Positions 7,123-14,698 are shown, numbered from the stretch's first letter. The stretch: 18,607 bases of DNA from Fidelibacterota bacterium (GCA_021734005.1 JAIPJV010000009.1:1-18607), one strand, 5' to 3'. Notes: generated by a model not told the origin, from the sequence alone. Program-made: numbers and translations.

Positions 7123-9294
7123 ATGATCTCAGAAAAATACCGGTCAATAGTAAATGCTATCCTGATCGCTCTGGTCAGTCTTTTTCTGATCAGTATTGTT
7201 CATAATGCGCCTGTTTTTCGCTCCTGGGAATTGCGGGTAGATGATATTTTTAGCAGGTCTCTAGTCGAAAAAAATGAGCTACAAGATGAAGCAGTTATTG
7301 TCACCATTGACCAGAATAGTCTCAACGTTCTAAAAAATCGCTATAAAATTCTATGGCCTTTTCCCCGCTTAATGTACAGCTATATTATTGATTATCTAAA
7401 TTATTGCAAGGCCAGCTCAATCGTTTTTGATATACTGCTGCCGCAAAGCGATATCACTCGGACAAATATTAACGCAGAATATTCGGATTCACTATTTTCC
7501 CATTCCATGCGCGAAGCGGATAATGTTGTCCTGGCTATGCAAATGGAGGACTCCTCCCATACAACAGATAACCAATTTCACCCAGCCAGGCTTAAAAATG
7601 TGGATTTTGATATTCCCACCCAACTTATCTCCCATAATAATCCCAGTGCTACTCTCCCCCTTCCCAGTTTTCAAAAAGCAGCCCGCTTGCCTGGTGTAGT
7701 AAATTTCCACACCGATATTGATGGCATTTGTCGTCGAATACCACTTTTTTACAAATATGGAAATTCAACCCTTCCATTTTTAGCGCTTTCGGCTCTTATG
7801 GTCTCTGAAAACATTGATAGCATTAGCTATGATTCTCTTGATAATTGTTTAAAAGCTGGCTCCTATCAGATACCATTAACCCAAAATGGATTTTTTAATA
7901 TAAAATGGTACGGCCCGGGAGGTCCGGATCAACAATTTCAGTATATTTCTTTTGCCAATTTAGTCCAATCCTATCGTCAGTGGCAGGCCGGTCAAAAGCC
8001 AATGATTGAAAAAAGTATATTGGAAAATAAAGCAGTATTCATTGGGGCGACGGCAGCCGGTTTATGGGATATGAAACCGACGCCGTTTAGTTCTCAGGAG
8101 AATCCTTTCCCTGGTGTGGAAATTTACGCCACCGTTTTTTCTAATTTTGTGCGTGGTGACACTATTAATCAGATCGGATTTTCCCAGGTTGCTCTCTACC
8201 TGTTCTTCATTCTGGCCGGGTTTAATTATTTATGGCCAAAATGGAATATTTATTATTCTGGAATTATGACCGTGACTCTGCTGGGATTACCAATTATTCT
8301 TAACATTATTAGTTTTCAGAATTTTTCCACTTTGCTGCCCCTCATACCTATTGAATTATCTATACTTTTATCTCTTATATTAATTGTTGTGGTTAACTAT
8401 TTGACAGTTAACAAAAGAAAAAAGATCATCAAAAATGTTTTCAGTCGCTATATGCATCCTGAAATAGTTGAAAAATTAACCCGGGATATCAGTCAAATAA
8501 AAATGGGCGGCAAGGAAATAGAAGCCACAGTTCTCTTTACTGATCTGCAGAGTTTTACTAATATTTCTGAGGACCTTCATCCCGCCCAGATTGTCGAACT
8601 TCTCAACTCCTATTTTGAAAGAGCAGAGAAGATCATCTTTAATAATTCCGGTATGCTTGATAAATATACAGGTGATGGCTTAATGGCAATTTATGGAGCG
8701 CCAATTTATAGTTCCGATCACGCAATCAAAGCTGGCAAGAGCATTCTGGAATTTGAAGAGCTGGGCGCTCTGGATATCAAACTCAACGGCCGCTCAATTC
8801 CCCTGATCACCAGAGTTGGTGGTGCCAGTGGTAAATTTGTAGTCGGCAATATTGGATCACCGAATAGAATGGATTACACTGCAGTTGGCGATACAGTCAA
8901 TCTAGCTGCCCGCCTGGAAAGTGTTAATAAACAATATGGTACGAATAATCTGATTTCTAATGCAACTTATGAATTGATCAAAGACCATTTTGTATGCCGG
9001 GAAGTTGACCATATTCGGGTTAAAGGCCGCCAGGGTGCTGTCAAAATCTACAATGTCATTTGCCGGGTGGAGAATTTTTCTGCTGATCAGGAAGAATTAC
9101 TGGAAATGCATAATGAAGCTCTTCTGCTTTATAAAGGCTGCAACTTTAAGAAAGCCGGAGATATATTCGCAGAAATACAAAAAAAATACACAAGCGATAA
9201 TCTTTCAGCAATTTATCAAAAAAGATGTGAAAAATTGCTCGAAGACCCCGATATTATAGATGAGGACAATATTTTTAACATGACTATAAAATGA
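7123..9294 (+). CDS. CHASE2-domain class III adenylate cyclase
   Basis: A 723-residue membrane signalling enzyme. TM1 is at about 9-28. An extracytoplasmic CHASE2 sensor domain follows (about 30-345; VTIDQNS, WPFPRLMYS, VFDILLPQSD, KAVFIGATAAGLWDMKPTP). Three closely spaced helices come next (about 352-428), then a class III nucleotidyl cyclase (about 465-650). Metal ligands are Asp474 (LFTDLQSFT) and Asp518 (KYTGDGLMAIYG). Lys514 and Asp584 are the base-recognition pair typical of adenylate rather than guanylate cyclases. Asn593 and Arg597 (VNLAARLE) are the transition-state residues. All are intact, so it should make cAMP. The last 70 residues resemble a single TPR-like helical hairpin. It follows wbpD by 18 nt with no strong ribosome binding site, suggesting coupled or weak translation. 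The CHASE2 signal is unknown. Confidence 0.9.
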   Translation: MISEKYRSIVNAILIALVSLFLISIVHNAPVFRSWELRVDDIFSRSLVEKNELQDEAVIVTIDQNSLNVLKNRYKILWPFPRLMYSYIIDYLNYCKASSIVFDILLPQSDITRTNINAEYSDSLFSHSMREADNVVLAMQMEDSSHTTDNQFHPARLKNVDFDIPTQLISHNNPSATLPLPSFQKAARLPGVVNFHTDIDGICRRIPLFYKYGNSTLPFLALSALMVSENIDSISYDSLDNCLKAGSYQIPLTQNGFFNIKWYGPGGPDQQFQYISFANLVQSYRQWQAGQKPMIEKSILENKAVFIGATAAGLWDMKPTPFSSQENPFPGVEIYATVFSNFVRGDTINQIGFSQVALYLFFILAGFNYLWPKWNIYYSGIMTVTLLGLPIILNIISFQNFSTLLPLIPIELSILLSLILIVVVNYLTVNKRKKIIKNVFSRYMHPEIVEKLTRDISQIKMGGKEIEATVLFTDLQSFTNISEDLHPAQIVELLNSYFERAEKIIFNNSGMLDKYTGDGLMAIYGAPIYSSDHAIKAGKSILEFEELGALDIKLNGRSIPLITRVGGASGKFVVGNIGSPNRMDYTAVGDTVNLAARLESVNKQYGTNNLISNATYELIKDHFVCREVDHIRVKGRQGAVKIYNVICRVENFSADQEELLEMHNEALLLYKGCNFKKAGDIFAEIQKKYTSDNLSAIYQKRCEKLLEDPDIIDEDNIFNMTIK

Positions 9295-9306
9295 TTGAGG
9301 TGGAAA

Positions 9307-10536
9307 ATGCGCAAATTTTTAATACTGCCTGTCCTATTATTATCAATATTTTTATTGAATGGTAAAACTGTAGAAATCGCCCGCGATAATATCCATCTGA
9401 GGGAAGGTCCGGGCTGTTTTCATCCGGTCGCCCTTGTACTTAATAAAGGTGCCCGGGCCCAAGTTTTGCAGGAGAATGATCAATGGCTGAAAATTCAGTA
9501 TAATGACCAGACTGGATGGATTTCACACACTGCCTTTGAACCCGTTCAGCAGGAGGAGCCCCTCTTTACATCGCCTTTTGAAGAATCTGAAGATGAGACG
9601 GTTTCCAGTGCTTCAGTAAGTGCTGCTGTTCGAGGATTTGCCCGAAAATATATCAATCCAACAGGAGAAGATATCTCATTCTTGGATAATTATGACAAAA
9701 TGATCATAACTGTCCCTGAATATCAACAATTCAAGCGGGAAACCTTCCACAATCGCAATTATCACAAAATAGAAACCCGCTATCGCCGCTGGAACCGCTT
9801 TAAAAGCAAAGATGATTTTCATATAACAAATTATCTGGAGAAAACCGGGTTGGCAGTTTCTGCACAAATTGCCCAGCAGAGTTTAATCAATGATCAGAAA
9901 AAATTGAAATATCTTAATAATGTAGGCACTTTGATCAATGAGCATAGTGAATTATACTATTATCCAGCCAAATTCTTCATTGTAAAAGATAAGCGGCCGG
10001 CAGCCTATGCTACTCCTATTGGTATGATTTTCATAACCGATGGACTGCTCGATTTTGTTGAAAATGAGGCTGAACTGGCCTGTTTGCTGGGGCATGAGAT
10101 CAGTCATGTTGTTCACAAACACGGCTACAGGGAAATAAAAGCTCGGAAGCCCCGCATTGAAGCTCAGAATGCTTTTGCAGAGCTGGAGGAGGAAATCCCG
10201 GGTGAAGACACAACTGCTGCCCAGCTTTCCAAATTAGCAAATCAAATGTATGAAGCGGCTACAGCCAAACGGCAGATGAAATATGAGTATCAGGCTGATA
10301 AATGCGGTGCGGTCTATGCCTATCGGGCTGGTTACGATCCTCAGGCATTGATCAATTTACTGGCCAGAATCAAAAATAATTCTGAAATGGATTATGAAAA
10401 TTTTGAATCCAACTGGGAATCTTTTTACATAAAAGACAGAATTGAGAAACTGGAAAATTTCATAGATCAGGAACTTGATCGCAGAAAAAACCTAAGTGTT
10501 ATCAATCAATACCGTTTTCAAAAAAATATGCGATAA
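9307..10536 (+). CDS. Exported SH3-domain M48 metalloprotease
   Basis: A 409-residue protein with an N-terminal signal sequence (MRKFLILPVLLLSIFLLNG). A bacterial SH3-like domain follows (about 20-80; IHLREGPGCFHP, WLKIQYNDQTGWI), then a charged linker and an M48 peptidase domain. The zinc site is LLGHEISHVVHKH (His263, Glu264, His267) with Glu327 in KYEYQADKCGA as third ligand. A frame-open TTG at 9295 exists, but GAGGT at 9297-9301, 6 nt from the ATG at 9307, and the signal peptide favour 9307. The SH3 part may bind peptidoglycan, and the enzyme probably acts on periplasmic or outer-membrane proteins, as BepA does. The HP pair usually found near the end of the M48 domain is not evident (NWESFYIKDRI occurs instead). 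It starts 12 nt after the cyclase stop, so likely the same operon. Confidence 0.85.
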   Translation: MRKFLILPVLLLSIFLLNGKTVEIARDNIHLREGPGCFHPVALVLNKGARAQVLQENDQWLKIQYNDQTGWISHTAFEPVQQEEPLFTSPFEESEDETVSSASVSAAVRGFARKYINPTGEDISFLDNYDKMIITVPEYQQFKRETFHNRNYHKIETRYRRWNRFKSKDDFHITNYLEKTGLAVSAQIAQQSLINDQKKLKYLNNVGTLINEHSELYYYPAKFFIVKDKRPAAYATPIGMIFITDGLLDFVENEAELACLLGHEISHVVHKHGYREIKARKPRIEAQNAFAELEEEIPGEDTTAAQLSKLANQMYEAATAKRQMKYEYQADKCGAVYAYRAGYDPQALINLLARIKNNSEMDYENFESNWESFYIKDRIEKLENFIDQELDRRKNLSVINQYRFQKNMR

Positions 10537-10630
10537 TCCTCCGGCTTTTATCAAATTGGTTTAATAAATAGTTAGCTCAATTTTAAGCCTGCTGCATAAA
10601 TAAATACTCTAAATTTTTCCGAATATTCAC

Positions 10631-10659
10631 TTGACATGTGTTTCTATATTCAATAAGTT
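10631..10659 (+). promoter_or_regulatory. tRNA promoter
   Basis: A perfect -35 TTGACA (10631-10636) and a weaker TAAGTT (10654-10659) with 17-nt spacing. The predicted start is about 18 nt before the tRNA. The position fits; the -10 match is modest. Confidence 0.45.
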
Positions 10660-10684
10660 TGGTCGCTCTTTGACTGCTTATGAT

Positions 10685-10757
10685 GGGTGCATAGCTCAGT
10701 TGGTAGAGCAACGGCCTTTTAAGCCGTGGGTCCCAGGTTCGATCCCTGGTGCACTCA
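10685..10757 (+). tRNA. tRNA-Lys (anticodon TTT)
   Basis: A complete cloverleaf: acceptor GGGTGCA (10685-10691) pairs with TGCACTC (10750-10756) with one G-T wobble. The D arm is GCTC/GAGC with an AGTTGGTA loop. The anticodon stem ACGGC/GCCGT encloses loop CTTTTAA with TTT at 10718-10720. The variable loop is GGGTC, and the T arm is CCAGG-TTCGATC-CCTGG. The discriminator base is A at 10757. CCA is not encoded (CTA follows), so it must be added by tRNA nucleotidyltransferase. It reads both lysine codons. It is monocistronic between its own promoter and the terminator at 10812. Confidence 0.97.
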
Positions 10758-10811
10758 CTAATCATCTTTCAAAAAATTTAACATTTCTTTTCCCTCCTCC
10801 TCTATAAATAT

Positions 10812-10843
10812 CCCGTCTGCGCTAAGCAGGCGGGGTTTCTTTG
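10812..10843 (+). terminator. Strong intrinsic terminator after tRNA-Lys
   Basis: CCCGTCTGC (10812-10820), a GCTAA loop, then GCAGGCGGG (10826-10834): a 9-bp GC-rich stem with one T-G wobble, followed by GTTTCTTTG. The wobble is valid only in RNA from the plus strand, which matches the tRNA's direction. Confidence 0.85.
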
Positions 10844-10873
10844 TATATAATCAAAAAATTTGAATTATTATTT

Positions 10874-10899
10874 AACTTTTTGTAATTAGTAGTGTCTAA
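10874..10899 (+). promoter_or_regulatory. SigmaE-like (ECF) promoter of the sigma-factor operon
   Basis: AACTT (10874-10878), exactly 15 nt, then GTCTAA (10894-10899). This is the core pattern recognised by E. coli-type sigmaE (a -35 AACTT motif and a -10 TC motif). The predicted start lies around 10905, about 28 nt before the sigma gene. ECF factors commonly drive their own operon, so the position is what autoregulation predicts. Whether this particular ECF factor reads this sequence is inference. Confidence 0.55.
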
Positions 10900-10932
10900 T
10901 ATATAGAAAAAATCGTGAAATTGGGTTGAATA

Positions 10933-11442
10933 TTGAACAAACAACAAGAGTTCAACGAGATTGTAGATAAAAATAGTGATAAAATTTATGGATTATTTAT
11001 GAAAATGACAGGAAGTCATGATATAGCAGATGAATTAACACAGAAAACTTTTATAAAAGTTTGGGATAATTTATCAAGTTTTCGTGGTAATTCTGAACTG
11101 AGCACATGGATCTATCGAATAGCCGTTAATGTTGGTAAAAATCATCTGCGCAAAGAAAAGGCCAAAAGACTGATTGGCCTGGACAAAATTAAAAGTCTTG
11201 CTGAAGATAATAATATCAATCTTAATCATAACATTAAAGGTAAAATTCATGAAGCAGTCCAAAAACTTTCACCTAAACAAAATATGGTGATGTTATTAAG
11301 AGGATTTCAGGATCTGCCCTACAAACAAATAGGAGCAATAATGGGAATTTCAGAGAATTCTGCCAAAGTTAATTATTCCCATGCTCTAAAAAATTTAAAA
11401 AAATATTTAAATAGAATGGGGGTCACTTATGAAGACCTGTAA
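10933..11442 (+). CDS. ECF (sigma70 group 4) RNA polymerase sigma factor
   Basis: A 169-residue ECF sigma factor with the usual two domains. Region 2 (about 8-78) includes the core-binding and -10 reading motifs DIADELTQKTFIKVWDNL, FRGNSELSTWIYRIAVN and HLRKEKAK. Region 4 (about 110-160) has LSPKQNMVMLLRGF and the helix-turn-helix LPYKQIGAIMGISENSAKVNYSHALKNLKKYL. No region 3 is present, as expected. The start is a TTG at 10933: a stop codon (10927-10929) lies just upstream in frame, and the next ATG is about 20 residues in. Its stop overlaps the anti-sigma gene by 14 nt, so translation is coupled. It would redirect RNA polymerase to stress promoters when released by its partner. Confidence 0.92.
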   Translation: MNKQQEFNEIVDKNSDKIYGLFMKMTGSHDIADELTQKTFIKVWDNLSSFRGNSELSTWIYRIAVNVGKNHLRKEKAKRLIGLDKIKSLAEDNNINLNHNIKGKIHEAVQKLSPKQNMVMLLRGFQDLPYKQIGAIMGISENSAKVNYSHALKNLKKYLNRMGVTYEDL

Positions 11443-12025
11443 AAACATTCGCGACCTGATACCATTATATATAGATGAGAATCTTTCTGATGAGAAAAAT
11501 GAAAAAGTAAAAAGTCATCTTGAGGAATGCGGTGAATGCCGTCGCTATTACCAGGAAATGGCCGATCTGGTAGATAATATCAGCGAGCAGGATTTCAATA
11601 TAGCACAAGATTATAAAAACAGATTAAGAGTAGCGGTCAACGAAAAAATTCACAAAAAGAAAAACAGAAAATTTGGTTTGGGTCTGGCCACTGCAATCAC
11701 TACCGCTGTTTTACTTGTTGCTGTTCTCTGGACAGGATTAAATGACAAAAATTCTGCTTGGCAACAATCAAAAATAACAATGGAAGAAATTAAAATAGAT
11801 GAAAAATATTACGATGCTTATTTATCATTGTCAACTAACCGGTACTATGGGTTTGAAGAAAGCGACCTATATCTGCCTGATGAGGAATTAGAAATAGATG
11901 TTTCTGATATTGCCTATTCTCTAATTGAGACTAGAGGCACTGAGTCATTTAATGATATTGTGGCCTTAACCGGTGAATTGTCTGAAAGCGATTACTCAGA
12001 GCTATTAGTCCATAATAATCAATAA
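11429..12025 (+). CDS. Membrane-anchored zinc-type anti-sigma factor
   Basis: A 198-residue protein. The N-terminal zf-HC2/ZAS-like domain has Cys4, then His30, Cys34 and Cys37 in the pattern HLEECGEC, which matches the HxxxCxxC zinc-binding motif of anti-sigma factors. A single membrane helix follows (about 82-104; GLGLATAITTAVLLVAVLWTGL). The periplasmic C-terminal domain is acidic and ends in a short helical region (SFNDIVALTGELSESDYSELL). The cytoplasmic part should hold the sigma factor of the preceding gene, and the periplasmic part should receive the signal. The start lies inside the last codons of the sigma gene, with GGGGGT upstream. Release could be by proteolysis or by zinc/thiol change in the ZAS domain; the sequence does not decide. 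Confidence 0.88.
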   Translation: MKTCKNIRDLIPLYIDENLSDEKNEKVKSHLEECGECRRYYQEMADLVDNISEQDFNIAQDYKNRLRVAVNEKIHKKKNRKFGLGLATAITTAVLLVAVLWTGLNDKNSAWQQSKITMEEIKIDEKYYDAYLSLSTNRYYGFEESDLYLPDEELEIDVSDIAYSLIETRGTESFNDIVALTGELSESDYSELLVHNNQ

Positions 12026-12042
12026 TATAAAGGAGGATATAG

Positions 12043-12540
12043 ATGTTGAAATTTAAAGACATATTATTTTCAGGATTAATTTTAATTCTGGCAACATCAT
12101 TTTCCTATGCTCAATGGCATCATCCTGATTTTGAACACAGAAGAGAAAAGATGGAAAAATTTCGCACCTGGGAAATGACAAAATTTCTTGATCTCACCCC
12201 GGAACAGAGTCAAAAATTTTTCCCGGAGTTGAATAAATTCGAAAAAGAAATGTTTAATAATAGAATTGAAGTCAAAAATTTGATCGACACAATTGAAGCT
12301 AAACTGGATCAGGAAAACTATCAACCATCCCACCAGGATTATAAAAAATATAAGAGCAAATTCATTGAGCTGGAAAAAGAACGGATCAGTAAGCGGAAAA
12401 ATTTTCTGGATAATTTGGACGATATTCTCAATACTGAACAAAAAATTAAATATTTGATCTTCGATGATAAATTTAAACATGATATTATGAGAAAACTCAG
12501 GGATAGACATTTTCCTGATAAAAGAGATAAACGTAAATAA
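12043..12540 (+). CDS. Spy/CpxP-like periplasmic protein (first of two)
   Basis: A 165-residue exported protein with a signal peptide ending near FSYAQ (about residue 24). The mature part is highly charged and mostly helical. It contains a variant of the repeated LTxxQ-type motif: FLDLTPEQSQKF (about 48-59) and DILNTEQKIKYL later. This is the pattern of Spy/CpxP-type chaperone-sensors, although similarity is looser than in the next gene. Such proteins bind unfolded proteins or sense metal in the periplasm. The ribosome binding site AGGAGG (12031-12036) is strong. The gene follows the anti-sigma gene by 17 nt. It may feed back on the anti-sigma factor, as CpxP does on CpxA; that is inference from gene order. 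Confidence 0.72.
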   Translation: MLKFKDILFSGLILILATSFSYAQWHHPDFEHRREKMEKFRTWEMTKFLDLTPEQSQKFFPELNKFEKEMFNNRIEVKNLIDTIEAKLDQENYQPSHQDYKKYKSKFIELEKERISKRKNFLDNLDDILNTEQKIKYLIFDDKFKHDIMRKLRDRHFPDKRDKRK

Positions 12541-12553
12541 AAGGAGTAAGACA

Positions 12554-13057
12554 ATGAAAAAAAGTATCGCACTTTTGCTTGTAATTGCCATGATTCTTCC
12601 GGGTATGTTGATGGCCCAAAAATCATCCAGAAGACCGGGCCGCCCAGGAGCCTTTGGTGAAGGCATGAGAATGCATGAAGTTCTAGAACTTACCGATGAG
12701 CAACAGGAAAAGATTCATGACATTAAACTCGAGTACCAAAAGAAGAACATTCCTCTGTGGGCTGATCTGAAAATGGCTCGAGTTGAATTGAGAGAAGCAT
12801 TTGCCAATAAAGAAAACGACGGTAAGGTAAAAAAAGCTGCAGAAAAAGTTACTGAAGCTAAAAATAAACTCTATATGTCCCAAATCGAGCAGAAACTAGA
12901 AGTTCGCAATGTTCTCACTGAGGAACAACTGGAAAAAGTTGGTGACAGATGGCCAATGTTCGGTTTTGATCACCATAAAAAATTCCCGGCCAGACATGAC
13001 GATTGTGATCGTGGAATGATGGATAAGGAAGGTATGCGTCGGGATTGGATGAAATAA
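12554..13057 (+). CDS. Spy/CpxP-family periplasmic chaperone or metal sensor (second of two)
   Basis: A 167-residue exported protein. The signal peptide MKKSIALLLVIAMILPGMLMAQ is clear. Two family motifs are present: VLELTDEQQEKI (about 44-55) and VLTEEQLEKV (about 120-129). A long Lys/Glu-rich helical stretch lies between them, as expected for the cradle-shaped Spy fold. The C-terminus is rich in His, Asp, Arg and Met (FDHHKKFPARHDDCDRGMM), which could bind metal. It is 13 nt after the previous gene with AAGGAG (12541-12546). It is the last gene of the sigma operon, directly followed by a terminator. It probably protects or monitors envelope proteins under the stress sensed by the sigma/anti-sigma pair. 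Confidence 0.85.
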   Translation: MKKSIALLLVIAMILPGMLMAQKSSRRPGRPGAFGEGMRMHEVLELTDEQQEKIHDIKLEYQKKNIPLWADLKMARVELREAFANKENDGKVKKAAEKVTEAKNKLYMSQIEQKLEVRNVLTEEQLEKVGDRWPMFGFDHHKKFPARHDDCDRGMMDKEGMRRDWMK

Positions 13058-13079
13058 ATTCTGTCAGCAATTTTAGAAT

Positions 13080-13116
13080 GGAGCCCCTTCAGATCTGGAG
13101 GGGCTTCTTTCATTTA
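13080..13116 (+). terminator. Intrinsic terminator of the sigma-Spy operon
   Basis: AGCCCCT (13082-13088) pairs with AGGGGCT (13099-13105). Additional pairs outside (G-C, G-T) and inside (T-G, C-G, A-T) give a stem of about 12 bp around a GATC-like loop, followed by TCTTTCATTT. It starts 22 nt after the last stop codon. Confidence 0.85.
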
Positions 13117-13258
13117 AAACGCATTGAAAAAATTTTGTCTGATGCTACAAATTGGTTAGTCTACCAAAATATTTACAGAATCATTTATTTTGGAAATTAC
13201 GACAATTCAATTTTAACCCCCAGATTATTATGTAATTTTACTTAAATAGAACAATCTA

Positions 13259-13416
13259 GAACCACGAATGTGGTTCAATATTATTAACTTCGGGTGAAAC
13301 CCGGAGTAACCACACCTCCCCTATACAAAAGCCAGTGCTTTGCACAGGCAGTTTTTTTGAGCATTTTTCCCTGCCGATTCCATCGGCAGTTACAAATATT
13401 GAACTCTTCCAGAGTT
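13259..13416. repeat. Array of five short hairpins in non-coding DNA
   Basis: Five compact stem-loops lie in 158 nt. (1) GAACCAC-GAAT-GTGGTTC, 13259-13276. (2) CTTCGGGT-GAA-ACCCGGAG, 13288-13306, one wobble. (3) GCC-A-GTGC-TTT-GCAC-A-GGC, 13331-13349, followed by seven T. (4) CTGCCGAT-TCC-ATCGGCAG, 13371-13389. (5) AACTCT-TCC-AGAGTT, 13402-13416, followed by T residues. Stems differ in sequence but share 6-8 bp arms and 3-4 nt loops, at 29-43 nt spacing. No credible gene overlaps them. The wobble in hairpin 2 (T-G) favours a plus-strand RNA. The style resembles REP-like or hairpin-cluster elements in other genomes. The function is unknown. Confidence 0.6.
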
Positions 13417-13562
13417 AATTTTTACCCCACTTCTCCATCCATACCCGGATTTTCAATTAATAGAAATTTATTCGTGAAAAATCGAGGTTATAAAGGAAAT
13501 TGTATTTCATTTTTTTTATATCTGGTAGCACTCATCTTATCTTACTATTTAATTTTTTAAAC

Positions 13563-13588
13563 ACCGTTTAAACGCTCTTCAAACAGTG
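13563..13588 (-). terminator. Possible terminator of the hut operon
   Basis: On the minus strand CACTGTTT pairs with AAACGGTG (8 bp, one T-G wobble), 43 nt after the hutG-like stop. The wobble becomes an A-C mismatch on the plus strand, so the fold favours minus-strand RNA. Only three T follow directly, so efficiency is doubtful. Confidence 0.35.
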
Positions 13589-13630
13589 CCTAAAAACAAA
13601 ATTTGATAATCAATAAGCTTTAATTTTTAT

Positions 13631-14680
13631 CTATTTCCGATAATTATTAACAAAGTCAAGAATAAGATGGCTGATAGTGCGTCCAACAACTTCTTCGCTA
13701 TTTCTTTTCCCCAGATCAGGAGCTCCTTCCGAGATGTTAAAATAGAGAGGCGCAAATTCCTTGGTAGTTCGCTGGACAAATTTGCGGGTAAAATTTAATG
13801 GAACGCGAACTTCGGTAATAGCGCTGGCTGGCACCCCTTCCACACTATCCAGGTCAACTTCCAGGCCCATTTGACCATTATCCTGAAACCAGTTTTCAGC
13901 CTTATTTAGTTCAATTTCAAATGAGGTCTGCAATTGGCTGGTAATATCAGAATAGGTTGAATAATCGATTTTTCCCTTTGAACGCAGGTCTTGCACTTTT
14001 TTATAATAGCTATTGGAGTGGTAATTTTCATGTAATCCAAAAATATAATATTTGTCCAGAAGGCCTTTTTCAAAAGCGTAGGAAAAAGAATTACCACTAT
14101 GGCGACCATCTGTAGAACGAAGGTCAGCGTGCAGATCCAGATTAAAGCAGGAAATTCTTTTATTAGAACTCTGCTGCGCTGCTTCTTTGATAAGAGGAAA
14201 AGCATTATTGTGACCACCTCCCACCAGGACGGGAATCAGTTCAGATTTAAATATTGAGCGAAGGATTGGAGCCAGGCGAGTGTCAATCATCGATACCATT
14301 CTCCGCAATTCACGCCGGTCATCTTTTCTGGTATTGTCATAATATTCTGATTTTCGCTGTAGGTCATCTAATTTGACATTGCCCAATATTAATAATTTCT
14401 CAGCAACATTTTCCTCAAGAAATTCTGGGAAAATGGATAAAAAAGCAGGCCAGGCTCCGTAAGCTCCATTGCGGCCTTTATTTGCATACGGTCCTATGCC
14501 TTCCGGAGAACCTAAAATGACAAACTTTTTGCCACTTTTTTTGGCTTTTGCGAGCTTTTTTATCAGCTCTTTTTCACCTGACAATTCTTTGTCATAATCA
14601 GCAGTAATTTTAGACGCGAATTTATCAGAATACCCTAAATCTTCCAGATCTTCTTTTTTAAGCAATTCTAGATTCTTCAT
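13631..14680 (-). CDS. hutG: Arginase/agmatinase/formimidoylglutamase-family enzyme, probably HutG
   Basis: A 349-residue ureohydrolase. The binuclear manganese ligands are all visible: GGGHNNAF (His157), NLDLHADLR (Asp182, His184, Asp186) and EVDLDSVEG (Asp276, Asp278). SPEGIGPYANKGRNGAYGAWPAF (58-80) is a substrate-side loop rich in Gly. It lies 18 nt after the urocanase gene on the same strand, with AGGAG at 14685-14689. In that context formimidoylglutamase, which hydrolyses N-formimino-L-glutamate to glutamate and formamide in the last step of histidine degradation, is the best reading. Sequence alone would also allow an agmatinase- or arginase-like activity. The N-terminal 50 residues are an extension beyond the catalytic core. 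Confidence 0.75.
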   Translation of the reverse strand: MKNLELLKKEDLEDLGYSDKFASKITADYDKELSGEKELIKKLAKAKKSGKKFVILGSPEGIGPYANKGRNGAYGAWPAFLSIFPEFLEENVAEKLLILGNVKLDDLQRKSEYYDNTRKDDRRELRRMVSMIDTRLAPILRSIFKSELIPVLVGGGHNNAFPLIKEAAQQSSNKRISCFNLDLHADLRSTDGRHSGNSFSYAFEKGLLDKYYIFGLHENYHSNSYYKKVQDLRSKGKIDYSTYSDITSQLQTSFEIELNKAENWFQDNGQMGLEVDLDSVEGVPASAITEVRVPLNFTRKFVQRTTKEFAPLYFNISEGAPDLGKRNSEEVVGRTISHLILDFVNNYRK

Positions 14681-14698
14681 ATTTCTCCTAATTTACCA

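Larger units (their letters stand above)
13117..13630. other. Long non-coding interval between the sigma operon and hutG
   Basis: About 515 nt without a supportable gene. An 88-codon open frame at 13294-13560 runs through the hairpin array, lacks a ribosome binding site and has no recognisable product. Besides the hairpin array, the interval holds a perfect palindrome CGTTTAAACG at 13565-13574, next to the possible hutG terminator. The remaining parts are plain AT-rich DNA. Confidence 0.6.

Noticed and set aside
9295..9306. TTG start for the M48 protease
   Set aside because: These bases include the GAGGT ribosome binding site for the ATG at 9307, and the signal peptide is complete from that ATG.
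10583..10765. A 60-codon minus-strand open frame over the tRNA
   Set aside because: It is an antisense shadow of tRNA-Lys with no coding signal.
12097..12666. A 189-codon minus-strand frame opposite the Spy-like genes
   Set aside because: Phe/Ile-rich antisense of Lys/Glu-rich coding sequence; both plus-strand genes have strong ribosome binding sites, signal peptides and family motifs.
13259..13416. CRISPR array
   Set aside because: The five hairpins have different sequences and there is no repeated direct unit or spacer pattern; no cas genes are present.
13294..13560. An 88-codon open frame in the hairpin-array region
   Set aside because: It has no ribosome binding site, runs through several perfect hairpins, shows no recognisable domain and has composition unlike neighbouring genes.
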